Assembly: GCA_035934385.1 (NCBI GenBank)
Contig: DASYXY010000070.1
Coordinates: 1 to 64,000, forward strand
Direction: 5' to 3'
Length of the DNA stretch: 64,000 bases
Source: CF-118 sp035934385
GTDB lineage: Bacteria > Chloroflexota > Dormibacteria > Dormibacterales > Dormibacteraceae
Part shown: positions 8,393 to 16,272 of the stretch, piece by piece
Numbering within the stretch: the first letter of the stretch is position 1
Layout: each line of letters opens with the position of its first letter
The notes under the pieces: generated by a model
Told to the model about the DNA's origin: nothing
The model's input: the letters and a program-made list of their open reading frames with translations, nothing else
Database searches by the model: none
Made by a program: the position numbers and the translations under genes

Positions 8393-8469
8393 TGGTAGCC
8401 CCGGCGGGATTCGAACCCGCGATCTCAGCCTTGAGAGGGCTGCGTCCTAGGCCACTAGACGACGGGGCC
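8393..8469 (-). tRNA. tRNA-Glu (CTC anticodon)
   Basis: A 77-nt cloverleaf with encoded CCA. The acceptor is GGCCCCG paired with CGGGGCT, the anticodon loop is CTCTCAA with anticodon CTC, and the T arm is GCGGGTTCGAATCCCGC. It reads GAG codons. Twelve bases separate it from the upstream tRNA-Val on the same strand, so both are probably cut from one precursor. Confidence 0.97.
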
Positions 8470-8481
8470 ACGCTGCGCGAT

Positions 8482-8556
8482 TGGTGGGCGGCATTGGGTT
8501 TGAACCAATGACCTCTTGCGTGTGAAGCAAGCGCTCTCCCACTGAGCTAGCCGCCC
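8482..8556 (-). tRNA. tRNA-Val (CAC anticodon)
   Basis: A 75-nt cloverleaf with encoded CCA. The acceptor is GGGCGGC paired with GCCGCCC, the D arm contains GCTCAGTGGGAGAGC, the loop is TTCACAC with anticodon CAC, and the T arm is ATTGGTTCAAACCCAAT. It reads GUG codons, which are frequent in a GC-rich genome. Confidence 0.97.
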
Positions 8557-8595
8557 GAATGGGCACTCAATATTACCCGCGCCTACGATGGATCC

Positions 8596-8946
8596 ATGGC
8601 CACGCCTCTAGCCGAGCGCCGCTGCGTCCGCTGCGAGCCGGGAACGCCTCAGCTGGAGCCGCTCGCGCTCGAGGCTTTCAAGGCGGAGGTTCCGAGCTGG
8701 CAGGTCACGCAGGTGGATGGCCACTCCGTGCTCAGTCGAACGTACAGGTTCAAAGGCTTCATGCCTGGCGTCGAGCTGGTGAACCGCATCGCCGCGATCG
8801 CCGAGGAGGAGGGCCACCATCCCGACCTCTGTCTCGGCTGGGGCTACCTGACCGTCCAGCTGTGGACCCACGCCGCCGGCGGGCTCACGGAAAACGACTT
8901 CATCCTCGCCGCCAAGATCGATCAGGCCCAATCGTCAAAGTCTTAA
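8596..8946 (+). CDS. phhB: Pterin-4a-carbinolamine dehydratase
   Basis: A 116-residue PCD family protein. It dehydrates 4a-hydroxytetrahydropterin to recycle pterin cofactor, and in some bacteria it has related molybdopterin or regulatory roles. The family signature EEEGHHPDLCLGWGYLTVQL carries the catalytic His-His-Pro-Asp, followed by the last conserved strand with LWTHAAGGLTENDFILAAKID. Length is normal. No aromatic amino-acid hydroxylase is nearby, so the pathway link is open. TACGAT at 8584-8589 lies six bases before the ATG, consistent with a leaderless mRNA. Confidence 0.94.
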   Translation: MATPLAERRCVRCEPGTPQLEPLALEAFKAEVPSWQVTQVDGHSVLSRTYRFKGFMPGVELVNRIAAIAEEEGHHPDLCLGWGYLTVQLWTHAAGGLTENDFILAAKIDQAQSSKS

Positions 8947-8997
8947 CGGCTTCGGTGTGGCTTTGTCGGCCACGAGGTGATACGTTTCCTCGGCTCC

Positions 8998-9162
8998 ATG
9001 AGCTTCATCGTCTGCTGGCTTTTCCATCGTCGGGAGCGTGAAACCCTGATCCCAGGCATCCTGCCTGGCGGCCTTGACGCCGTCGTGTTCTGCTGGCGCT
9101 GCGACCGGATGCGTGGTCGGGCGGTGCGCGTGCTGCAGCCGACCGCGTTGCCGATCCGCTAA
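8998..9162 (+). CDS. Possible 54-residue protein, unknown
   Basis: A small open frame after the pterin dehydratase with an ATG at 8998. It starts with a hydrophobic, Cys/His-containing stretch (MSFIVCWLFHRRERE) and has a CWRC motif further on. Four ligand-like residues could make a zinc site, but the spacing matches no family I know. It ends exactly where the convergent membrane protein gene ends (9162/9163). Coding status is uncertain. Confidence 0.35.
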   Translation: MSFIVCWLFHRRERETLIPGILPGGLDAVVFCWRCDRMRGRAVRVLQPTALPIR

Positions 9163-10476
9163 CTACTTCTCCAGCACCACTGTCGGGTACCCGGCCCGCA
9201 GCACGGTCCGCTTCGGAAACTGCGCCGCCGCCTCGTCCCTCAACGGGATCTCGATCGCCCAGCTGACGACCACGACCTCGTCGCATGACGCGAGCTGCGA
9301 CGCGTCGGACACGACCGTGAACCCGGTCGCCTGATACGCGCCCAGCACCTGCTCGTCGCTGTGGATGACGCACACCCGCTTACCGGCGGCGTCGCCCTGG
9401 TGCACCGCCGCTGCCGCCTGGCGGAGGGCCAACGGGTCGTCGGTGTACCCCGGCACCTGGGAGATCGCGGCGGCCAAAGCGCCAAGCATCACGACCGGCG
9501 CGAGCACCTTCCACCGTTTGACCGCCGCGGCTAACAGGTAGGCGACGCCGGGGATCACGAAGATGAAGAAGCGCGGGTACAGGTAGTAGGGCTCGATGAC
9601 AAGCCACAACGCCGCGACCGTCGCGACCACAAGCGCTCCGGCGACCCACACAAGGCGCTCCCGCCTCAGCGCCCAGAGGCCGAGACCGGCCGCGCTCAGC
9701 CAGAGCCCGATGGCCAGCAGCGAATGTGCGCCGAGCAGATAAAAGAGGAGGTCGCTCGGGAACCCGTCGGTGAATTGCGGCGGCAGGAAGCCATGCTGGG
9801 TGATGTCGATCCACAGGATGTAGCCGTTCGCAGCGATGGCGATGACGGCGGCAAAGGCCCACGCGGGGGCGAGCCGCGGGAGATCGCCCCACGAGCGCCG
9901 CGCGACGATCCACAGAACGTGCGCCACCAGAACGAGACCCGCGTACGCGTGGGCGGCGATTGCCAGGCCAAGCAACAGGCCGTACAGCACGAGCCGCCAC
10001 CGAGTCCATTTGCCGAAGAAGAGGATCGTTGCGAGAAGCGCGCACACCGTCGCCACGCTGTAGCCCCGCAGGTCGCGGCTGTTCTCGACGAACATCGGAT
10101 TGGTGGCGACATAGAGCCCAGCGCTGACGCCCGCGGCGACTCCGAAGCGATTGACCAGCACCGTCGCGCTAACACCAGCGGTCGCAGCCGCCGCGATCGC
10201 GGGCAGCAGTCGATACACCACCTCGCTCCGCGTGCCGGTCAGCGTGTAGATCAAGTGGCTCCACAGCGAGACCAGCACGTGATCGTTGCCCGCGATCTGA
10301 GCCAGGGGGATCGTCGGTTGCTGCGAGTGGATCGCGAACGCGTCCAGCAGGTTCGGTGTGGCGATGAAGTTGGCGAACGTGACCGCGGGGTCGTATCCGA
10401 ACACCCGGCCCGAACCGATCAGGTAGGCGGCGGCGGTCACCGCCCCGAGCGCGAGCCCGATGTACCTGGCTCTCAG
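9163..10476 (-). CDS. GT-C-type (GT39/PMT-like) integral membrane glycosyltransferase
   Basis: A multi-spanning protein of about 437 residues with 9-11 hydrophobic helices and a short extracytoplasmic C-terminal domain. The first loop carries an acidic motif (GYDPAVTFANFI), as in GT-C enzymes that use lipid-phosphate sugars. The first ATG/GTG is the GTG at 10440, which would leave only about ten hydrophobic residues before that loop. The frame continues upstream through LRARYIGLALGAVTAAAYL to a CTG at 10476 that overlaps the ABC gene's stop as CTGA, completing a normal first helix. I therefore chose the CTG; the GTG remains the fallback. The donor and acceptor sugars are unknown. Confidence 0.75.
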   Translation of the reverse strand: MRARYIGLALGAVTAAAYLIGSGRVFGYDPAVTFANFIATPNLLDAFAIHSQQPTIPLAQIAGNDHVLVSLWSHLIYTLTGTRSEVVYRLLPAIAAAATAGVSATVLVNRFGVAAGVSAGLYVATNPMFVENSRDLRGYSVATVCALLATILFFGKWTRWRLVLYGLLLGLAIAAHAYAGLVLVAHVLWIVARRSWGDLPRLAPAWAFAAVIAIAANGYILWIDITQHGFLPPQFTDGFPSDLLFYLLGAHSLLAIGLWLSAAGLGLWALRRERLVWVAGALVVATVAALWLVIEPYYLYPRFFIFVIPGVAYLLAAAVKRWKVLAPVVMLGALAAAISQVPGYTDDPLALRQAAAAVHQGDAAGKRVCVIHSDEQVLGAYQATGFTVVSDASQLASCDEVVVVSWAIEIPLRDEAAAQFPKRTVLRAGYPTVVLEK

Positions 10477-12581
10477 GCTGGGCGGGCGGCCGGCGCCTTC
10501 ACGACATCGTCATCCGCGACATCTTCCGGTTCGATGCTCTCGCCAGTGTAGGCAGAGGCCTGCATGCGAAACAGCCGCGCGTAGCGTCCGTTCAGCGCCA
10601 TCAGCTCCGCATGCGTGCCTTCCTCGACGAGCCGGCCCTGCTCGAGGAACACGATGCGGTCGGCGCGCCGGACGGTCGAGAACCGGTGGGAGATGTACAC
10701 CGCCGTGCGGCCGTGAGTCAGAGACTTCAGACGCTCGAACAGGTCGTACTCGGCCTGCGCGTCCAGAGCTGAGGTTGGCTCGTCGAGCAAGAGGATGCGC
10801 GCCTCCTGGCGCATGAACGCGCGCGCCAGCGCCACCTTCTGCCACTCGCCGCCCGACAGGTTCACGCCGGCGTCGAACCACTTGCCGAGCGCGGTGTCAT
10901 AGCCCGCCGGCAGCTTGGCGATCAATTCGTCGGAGCCGGCTTGTTGGCTCGCCGAGACGATGGCCTCCCTGTCGGTGATTTCAGACACGCTGCCCAGGCC
11001 GATGTTCTCGCCGGCGGTCGCCTGGTAGTCGATGTAATCCTGGAACATCGCGCCGATCTGCCCGCGCAGGTCTTGCGGGTCGAAGTCGCGGATGTCGACA
11101 CCGTCGATCAGGATCCTGCCCTCCCTCGGGTCGTACAGGCGGCAGATGAGCTTGAACAGCGTCGTCTTGCCCGCGCCGTTGCGGCCGACCACCGCCAGCG
11201 TCTCGCCGGCGGCGATCGTGAACGACAGGTCGGTCAACGCCTGGCTTTCGGCGTTCGGGTACGCAAAGCTCACGTGCTCGAACGTGATCTCGCCGCGCAG
11301 GGGCTGCGGCACCGGCGTCGCCTCACGCTTGACCGGCATCGTCGGCTCCTTGGCCATGAGCTCGACCAGGTTGTTCAGGTACAGGTTGTGCTCGTACATC
11401 CCGGTAAAGCCGCCGAGGATGCTCTGGATCGAGTTCTGAACCTGCTGCGCCGCCTGCACGTAAGCGACCAGCGCGCCGATGGTCAACCGCCCGGCGATCG
11501 CCTGCACAGCGATGAAGAGGTACGTGAACGAGTTGACGATCGTGCTCAGGTTGCCGAGCGCGAAGCCCGTCATGTAGCGGCGCACCAGCTGGGAGCGCTG
11601 CGTGTCGTAGAAGACCTTGGCGATGAGCCGGTAGCGCTCGATGAAGTACTGGCCCAGGCCGAAGAGCTTGACCTCCTTGGCGAAAGTGTCGGTCGTCACC
11701 AGCGAGACCATGTAAGTCATCCGACGCAGCAGCCGCGAGCCCCAGCGCGCGATGTTGTAGCCCCGCCAGCCGTAGCGCGTGTCGGCGATGAAGGCCGGGA
11801 TCGGCGAGACCAGGGCGAGCACGGCCAGGATCGGGCTGACCGCAACGAGAACGGCCACCATCGTCACGAAGGTGAGCAAGGTCTGGAGAAGGCCGAAGGC
11901 GGTCGCGATCATGAGCACCGGCCGGTTCACGGAGTCGTTCTGGGCGCGGCGGAGTAGGTCGTACGACGCGGGATCCTCATAGAAAGGAAGGTCGAGCGAC
12001 GCGGCCTTCTCCATGACCATGAGCTGGATCCGCATTGAAACCGAGTTCTGCAGCAACTGCTGGCTGATGTTGCGCAGCGTGTTCAGCAGAGCGCTGATCG
12101 CAAAGATCACGAGCTGCAGAACCGCCAGGAAAACGATCATCCCGAAGACGGAGAAAGTCAGCCGGGGCATCCACGGTATGCCGAGGCTCGAGAGGACCAG
12201 GCGGTCGGCCAGGTGGTACTGGTGAACGTCGATTCCCTGCTTGACCGCGTTGGTCAGCATCAGGGTGAGACCGACCGAGATCGTCGGGATCAACCCGGCC
12301 AGAGCGGTGGTGGCGAAGAGGCTGATGGTCGTTGGTTTGCTCGCCTCCCAGACCAGGCGCAGGACCTGGGGCAGGGCCGCGGTGGTCCCGGTGACCGACT
12401 GCTTCAGGACCTCCCAACGCCCGCGGAGATCCTTGGGACCCTCGGGCAGCTGCGGCGGCTCGACCGCTGGATCGCCGGTGAGGCCGCTGTTGGCCGGCCC
12501 GGACTCGTCCTTGCGCCGGCGTCCTCCCCAGCCGCCCCACCAGATGACAGGCCCGCCCGTACCGTGCGGCATCATGCCCAT
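10473..12581 (-). CDS. ABC exporter, fused membrane and ATPase domains
   Basis: A 702-residue half-transporter. A basic N-terminal tail is followed by six transmembrane helices (about residues 75-380) and the nucleotide-binding domain from about 430. The Walker A is VVGRNGAGKTTLFKL, the Q-loop region MFQDYIDYQATAGENIG, the signature LSGGEWQKVALARAF, the Walker B ILLLDEPTSALD and the H-loop YISHRFSTVRR. One ATPase per chain means it works as a dimer. It probably exports a lipid, peptide or glycoconjugate. The translationally coupled GT-C gene downstream suggests a cell-surface glycan or glycolipid, but the substrate cannot be read. It diverges from the gene at 12646. Confidence 0.93.
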   Translation of the reverse strand: MGMMPHGTGGPVIWWGGWGGRRRKDESGPANSGLTGDPAVEPPQLPEGPKDLRGRWEVLKQSVTGTTAALPQVLRLVWEASKPTTISLFATTALAGLIPTISVGLTLMLTNAVKQGIDVHQYHLADRLVLSSLGIPWMPRLTFSVFGMIVFLAVLQLVIFAISALLNTLRNISQQLLQNSVSMRIQLMVMEKAASLDLPFYEDPASYDLLRRAQNDSVNRPVLMIATAFGLLQTLLTFVTMVAVLVAVSPILAVLALVSPIPAFIADTRYGWRGYNIARWGSRLLRRMTYMVSLVTTDTFAKEVKLFGLGQYFIERYRLIAKVFYDTQRSQLVRRYMTGFALGNLSTIVNSFTYLFIAVQAIAGRLTIGALVAYVQAAQQVQNSIQSILGGFTGMYEHNLYLNNLVELMAKEPTMPVKREATPVPQPLRGEITFEHVSFAYPNAESQALTDLSFTIAAGETLAVVGRNGAGKTTLFKLICRLYDPREGRILIDGVDIRDFDPQDLRGQIGAMFQDYIDYQATAGENIGLGSVSEITDREAIVSASQQAGSDELIAKLPAGYDTALGKWFDAGVNLSGGEWQKVALARAFMRQEARILLLDEPTSALDAQAEYDLFERLKSLTHGRTAVYISHRFSTVRRADRIVFLEQGRLVEEGTHAELMALNGRYARLFRMQASAYTGESIEPEDVADDDVVKAPAARPA

Positions 12582-12624
12582 GGAATCAGGACTCTACCAC
12601 GCGATTCCGATCGGCCACTTGCAA

Positions 12625-12638
12625 TGTAATTGTGTAAT
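12625..12638 (+). promoter_or_regulatory. Tandem TGTAAT boxes; leaderless -10 for the gene at 12646
   Basis: TGTAAT occurs at 12625-12630 and again at 12633-12638, separated by TG, in an AT-rich patch of a GC-rich region. The second copy ends seven bases before the ATG, the spacing expected for a -10 element of a leaderless mRNA. The 8-bp repeat could also be a regulator site. No clear -35 is visible. Confidence 0.5.
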
Positions 12639-12645
12639 CACTAGC

Positions 12646-13086
12646 ATGAATTCCATGGATGAAAAAGAGTTCGGTTCGATCAAGGGTTGGTTTGCCGGAA
12701 GGCTCCCGGACGGCTGGTTCTCGGGGGTGGAGATCACGATCGAGGACGACCAGATCGTGGTCATCGGGTCGCTGCCGGAGAGCGGTCTCCCCGCCACCAG
12801 CAGCCCCGAAGAGAAGGAGGGCGCGGCCGCGGGCCGGATCGCCCGCTTCCGCGAGGAGACTCGCGGGGAGCGTATCGGCATCGCCCAGGAGGCGGAGGAG
12901 CGGTTTCACAAGTACGTCACTTGGGGCACGAAGCTGGGCGGTATCACCAAGCGCTTCAACCCCGGTGGTGGCGGCGGTGGCCGTTCCGGCCGCGAGCGCG
13001 TGATGATCGGCCGCTGGTGGAGGCGCCGGCACGGACGCGGCGCTCCATCGTCCGGGCAGCCGTCATCTACGTCGCAGGTCTTCTAG
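12646..13086 (+). CDS. Conserved-looking small protein with glycine-rich basic tail
   Basis: 146 residues from ATG 12646 (a second in-frame ATG is at 12655). The N-terminal 60 residues have the pattern IKGWFAGRLPDGWFSGVEIT followed by IEDDQIVVIGSLPE. I associate this with a small uncharacterised family of high-GC Gram-positive bacteria, from memory and unverified. The centre is charged and helical (RIARFREETRGERIGIAQEAEERF), and the tail is rich in Gly, Arg and Ser. No enzyme motif is visible. Its stop overlaps the convergent methyltransferase by 20 bp. Confidence 0.7.
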   Translation: MNSMDEKEFGSIKGWFAGRLPDGWFSGVEITIEDDQIVVIGSLPESGLPATSSPEEKEGAAAGRIARFREETRGERIGIAQEAEERFHKYVTWGTKLGGITKRFNPGGGGGGRSGRERVMIGRWWRRRHGRGAPSSGQPSSTSQVF

Positions 13087-13576
13087 ACAGGGCCGAATAC
13101 ATCGACCCGAAGTAGCGGCTGGGGACCGAGTGCAAGAGCTCGGTCCCCTGCAGCCCGGCCGTCTCGGCCATTCGCACCCACGTCGGATACGTGAACGGGT
13201 GCGGCACCCACGGGTTGCCGCGGTCGCCTGAGTACTCGACGACGATCAATCGCCCGCCCGGGCGGAGCATGTCTCGAACCGCCTCCAGCACCGGGGCTTT
13301 GTTCCGCACGAAATGCAGCGAGTTGGCCATCACCACGCCGTCCAGGTCGTGCAGGTCCAACGGCCTGGTGAAATCCGCCACCCGCGTCTCGATCCCGTGA
13401 CCGATCGCGGACAGCGCCCGCGCATCCTTGTCGACGGCGATGATGTGAGCGCTGGACCCAAGCAGCTCGGCGAGTGCGAGAGTGAAGGCACCCTCGCCGG
13501 CGCCCAGGTCGGCCCAGCGTCCCCCCTTCTCTGGGACGCCCGGCTTCAGAAGCGCGACCAGGTCAGCGCGATCCAC
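13067..13576 (-). CDS. Class I SAM-dependent methyltransferase
   Basis: About 169 residues with Rossmann motifs: motif I WADLGAGEGAFTLALAELLG, motif II IIAVDKDARAL, motif IV LDGVVMANSLHFV and post-motif LRPGGRLIVVEYS. The GTG at 13576 (VDRADLVALL) overlaps the end of the LLM oxidoreductase gene by 14 bp and gives a clean family-like start. The in-frame start at 13615 would add a low-complexity Arg-rich lead lying inside the upstream gene. Methyl acceptor unknown. Probably co-translated with the F420-type oxidoreductase. Confidence 0.87.
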   Translation of the reverse strand: MDRADLVALLKPGVPEKGGRWADLGAGEGAFTLALAELLGSSAHIIAVDKDARALSAIGHGIETRVADFTRPLDLHDLDGVVMANSLHFVRNKAPVLEAVRDMLRPGGRLIVVEYSGDRGNPWVPHPFTYPTWVRMAETAGLQGTELLHSVPSRYFGSMYSALSRRPAT

Positions 13577-14426
13577 GTGCCTCCGCCACCTTCTCGCGCA
13601 CCCGCGGCGCGACATCGCGCATGAAGCGAGTGAGGTGATCGCGAGGTTCGTCTCCGTCCTCGCTGATGAGAACGCTGTCGATCCCGTGCTGGAGCACGAG
13701 CGCCGCCAGCGTGTCCGCGGTGTCGGCGTCGATTGGGAAGCCGTAGTTGACGACTCGCCGGATCGATTTCGGGTCTCGACCGGCGGCCCTGGCGGCTTCG
13801 TCGATGCGCTCGTTGCCGGCGCTCAGGTCGTCGGGCTTCAAATAACCGAGCGATGGAACCCAACCGTCGGCAAGCCGGCCGGTCATGGCAAGCATCCGCG
13901 GCCGGTAGCCGCCGATCCAGATGCCCATCGCTTGCGCAGGCTTCGGCCCGGCGTTGAGTCCGGACAGCTGGTAGAACCGGCCGTCGAACTTCAGGTTGCG
14001 CTCACCGCTCCAGATGAGGCGCGTGACCTGGATCGCCTCCTCGAGCGCCGAAACCGACTCGCCCGGCGTCCGCACGGATCCTCCCATGGCCTTGATGGCC
14101 TCCCAGAAACCGCCCGCGCCGAGTCCGAGCTCGAAGCGGCCGCCGCTGAGCACGTCGAGCGATGCCGCGGCTTTGGCCAGGACCGCCGGCGGACGCATGG
14201 GCAGGCTGGCGACGTCGGGAAACAGCGTGATGCGATGCGTGCGCATCGCCATCGCCGTCAGCAGGGTCATCGTGTCGAAGAATCGCCATTGGTACGGGTG
14301 GTCCTGGACGCCGATCAGGTCAAACCCGACCTCGTCGGCGAGAGACGCCACGTCCAGCGCACGGGTCGGGTTCATCGTGGCCGGGATGACAAAGACCCCG
14401 AACTGAACTTCCCGACCGTAGTCCAC
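13563..14426 (-). CDS. LLM-class F420-dependent (luciferase-like) oxidoreductase
   Basis: A 287-residue TIM-barrel flavin/F420 enzyme. Family hallmarks are FGVFVIPATM at the start, FDLIGVQDHPYQ, then SLPMRPPAVLAKAAASLDVLSGGRFELGLGAG split across the phosphate-binding region, and IWIGGYRPRMLAMTGRLADGW. The sequence GGRFELGLGAG is typical of F420 relatives of alkanal monooxygenase. Substrate is unknown. The gene is followed by an overlapping methyltransferase gene on the same strand. If F420 is used, the genome must hold F420 synthesis genes elsewhere. Confidence 0.92.
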   Translation of the reverse strand: MDYGREVQFGVFVIPATMNPTRALDVASLADEVGFDLIGVQDHPYQWRFFDTMTLLTAMAMRTHRITLFPDVASLPMRPPAVLAKAAASLDVLSGGRFELGLGAGGFWEAIKAMGGSVRTPGESVSALEEAIQVTRLIWSGERNLKFDGRFYQLSGLNAGPKPAQAMGIWIGGYRPRMLAMTGRLADGWVPSLGYLKPDDLSAGNERIDEAARAAGRDPKSIRRVVNYGFPIDADTADTLAALVLQHGIDSVLISEDGDEPRDHLTRFMRDVAPRVREKVAEARGSR

Positions 14427-14459
14427 GACAGTTAGAAGGTTGGCGCGCGGAGCGCTATT

Positions 14460-15614
14460 TCAGCTGCCGAGCTTGATCAGCAATCCCAACCCATAGGTGA
14501 TGCCGCCGACGATCACGCCCGCGAGCGTCATCTCCAGGCCGGCCGACCACCATTTGCGCAATGTGAACAGCGACTTCGCTGCGCCGACCAGGAAGTGGGC
14601 CAACAAAGAGACAACGAAGGCCACGACCACGCCGGTGGGGCCGCGCAGGAAGAAGAAAGGGATCACGGGGACCATCGCACCGACAAACGTGCTGATGCCG
14701 GCGGCGGCCGCCGACTGAACCGGATCGGCGCCACCCTCCGCCCCGCCGAGCTCCTCGGAAACCTGGGCGTTGAGCATGACCTGCGGGTCGCGCGCGACCT
14801 TCTCGGCCAGGATGGTCGCGGTCTCGGCGTCGATGCCCTTGAGCTGATAGAAGAGGGAAAGCTCCTCCTTCTCCTCCTCGGGGTTCTCCTCCACCTCGCG
14901 GCGCTCGCGCTCCACGTTGGCCGCGTTGACCTCGGCCTCCGAGCGCGCGGCCAGGAAGGCGCCGGTGGCCATCGACAGGCCGGAAGCCACCGCACCGGTC
15001 AGTCCCGCGGTCAGCACGAATGACGAGCCGCCGGTGGCGCCGGACACGCCTGCGACGATCCCGAACACGGCGGCCAGGCCGTCGTTGGCGCCGTAGATGG
15101 CGCCCGAGATCCAGCCCGTGCCCGTGCGGTGCCACGTCTCGCGGCGGAGGATGCGGTCCAGGTGTGACTGCACCCCCGAGGTCTTTGCGTCTGTGGCGTG
15201 GGCAGCCTGCAGCTCGTCAAGCGATCGCGAATGGCCCTGTTCCTCGACCCGGATCGATGAAAGCACCTCGTCGGTGACCGCATCGCCTGTCGGGCGGTGA
15301 TAGCGATCGTCGATCTCGCTCTGTTCGGCGTCCTCCATGCGCGAGATCACCACCGAGATCGGCGCGAGGCGAGCCTGGAGTCTCTGCAGCGTCGATAGCC
15401 GCGCACTGTCGGGTGATGGAATGCCGACGCCGAGCTCCTGCAACCGTTTCTCGACTCGCTCGCGGTGACGGGCTTCGGCCTGTGCGATCTGGCGGATGAT
15501 GTCCGCGCGGCGCGGGTCGCGCATGCGCTGCGCGAGGATCTCGTACTGCGCTCGCGCCTGCACCTCGCCGTGCCACGCGGCAAGCAGACGCTGCGTCGCG
15601 TTGTCTTCGGTCAT
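14460..15614 (-). CDS. VIT1/CCC1-type metal transporter with N-terminal ferritin-like domain
   Basis: 384 residues in two parts. Residues 1-145 form a helical rubrerythrin/ferritin-like domain with E-x2-A-x2-Y and E-A-R-H motifs (WHGEVQARAQYEIL, IAQAEARHRERVEKRL) and a second half ending SIRVEEQGHSRSL. Residues from about 165 are a VIT1 (vacuolar iron transporter-like) membrane domain: GAIYGANDGLAAVFGIVAGV, a charged cytoplasmic E-rich metal-binding segment (VEENPEEEKEELSLF) and the closing helices. It most likely moves Fe(II) or Mn(II) out of the cytoplasm, with the ferritin domain handling iron. Its ATG overlaps the stop of the esterase gene as ATGA. Confidence 0.92.
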   Translation of the reverse strand: MTEDNATQRLLAAWHGEVQARAQYEILAQRMRDPRRADIIRQIAQAEARHRERVEKRLQELGVGIPSPDSARLSTLQRLQARLAPISVVISRMEDAEQSEIDDRYHRPTGDAVTDEVLSSIRVEEQGHSRSLDELQAAHATDAKTSGVQSHLDRILRRETWHRTGTGWISGAIYGANDGLAAVFGIVAGVSGATGGSSFVLTAGLTGAVASGLSMATGAFLAARSEAEVNAANVERERREVEENPEEEKEELSLFYQLKGIDAETATILAEKVARDPQVMLNAQVSEELGGAEGGADPVQSAAAAGISTFVGAMVPVIPFFFLRGPTGVVVAFVVSLLAHFLVGAAKSLFTLRKWWSAGLEMTLAGVIVGGITYGLGLLIKLGS

Positions 15615-16255
15615 GCGACCTCGTGCGCGACGGTTTCGACGATCTGCGCCGCGGAATGGATCTCGTCGGCGTTGACCGTGTGCGCCATGTTGGGATACAG
15701 CTTCACGGTCACCGCCGCGCCCATTCGCTTCAGCACATCACCTGCCTCGACGACTCGCGCCTTGGCGATGTGCGGGTCGACATCGCTGCAGCCGATAAAC
15801 GCCGGCGTGCCCAGGAAATTGCCCGGATAGTCACGCGGCGTGCCGTCAGGGCCGATGAGGCCGCCGCTGAAGCCGACCACACCGCCGAATCGCCGCGCGT
15901 GACGAGCGCTGAACTCGAGCGTGAGACACGCGCCCTGAGAAAAGCCGAGAAGGATCACGCGTTCGGTAGGAACGTGCTCGGTGATCTTCGCCAGCAGCTC
16001 CTCGAGCACCGATAGGGCCGATGAGAGGTGGGGCTCGTTGGCTTCGATCGGCGCGGTGAATGGATTCGGATACCACGAGTTGCCCGCAGCCTGCGGCGCC
16101 AGGTACGCGATGCCCGGGTGCATCAACTCCTGGCCGATGGTCATGATGTCCGCCGCGCTGGCGCCGCGGCCGTGGACCAGCAGTATCGCCGCATGCGCAG
16201 TGGCCAGCGGGGCCCCCACGTGCAGCACCGGTTGCCCGGCGTGCGGCTCCTTCAT
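15611..16255 (-). CDS. Alpha/beta hydrolase, carboxylesterase/phospholipase type
   Basis: A 214-residue serine hydrolase of the small carboxylesterase (YpfH/acyl-protein thioesterase) type. The oxyanion region is ILLVHGRGASAADI, the nucleophile elbow ILLGFSQGACLTLEF (G-F-S-Q-G), the acid is in GCSDVDPHIAK and the His in YPNMAHTVNADE. Likely a cytosolic esterase with broad substrates. It is coupled by a 4-bp overlap to the VIT1-like gene downstream. Its start faces the alcohol dehydrogenase gene 17 bp away. Confidence 0.92.
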   Translation of the reverse strand: MKEPHAGQPVLHVGAPLATAHAAILLVHGRGASAADIMTIGQELMHPGIAYLAPQAAGNSWYPNPFTAPIEANEPHLSSALSVLEELLAKITEHVPTERVILLGFSQGACLTLEFSARHARRFGGVVGFSGGLIGPDGTPRDYPGNFLGTPAFIGCSDVDPHIAKARVVEAGDVLKRMGAAVTVKLYPNMAHTVNADEIHSAAQIVETVAHEVA

Positions 16256-16272
16256 TGCCTACAGTTTCGTCG

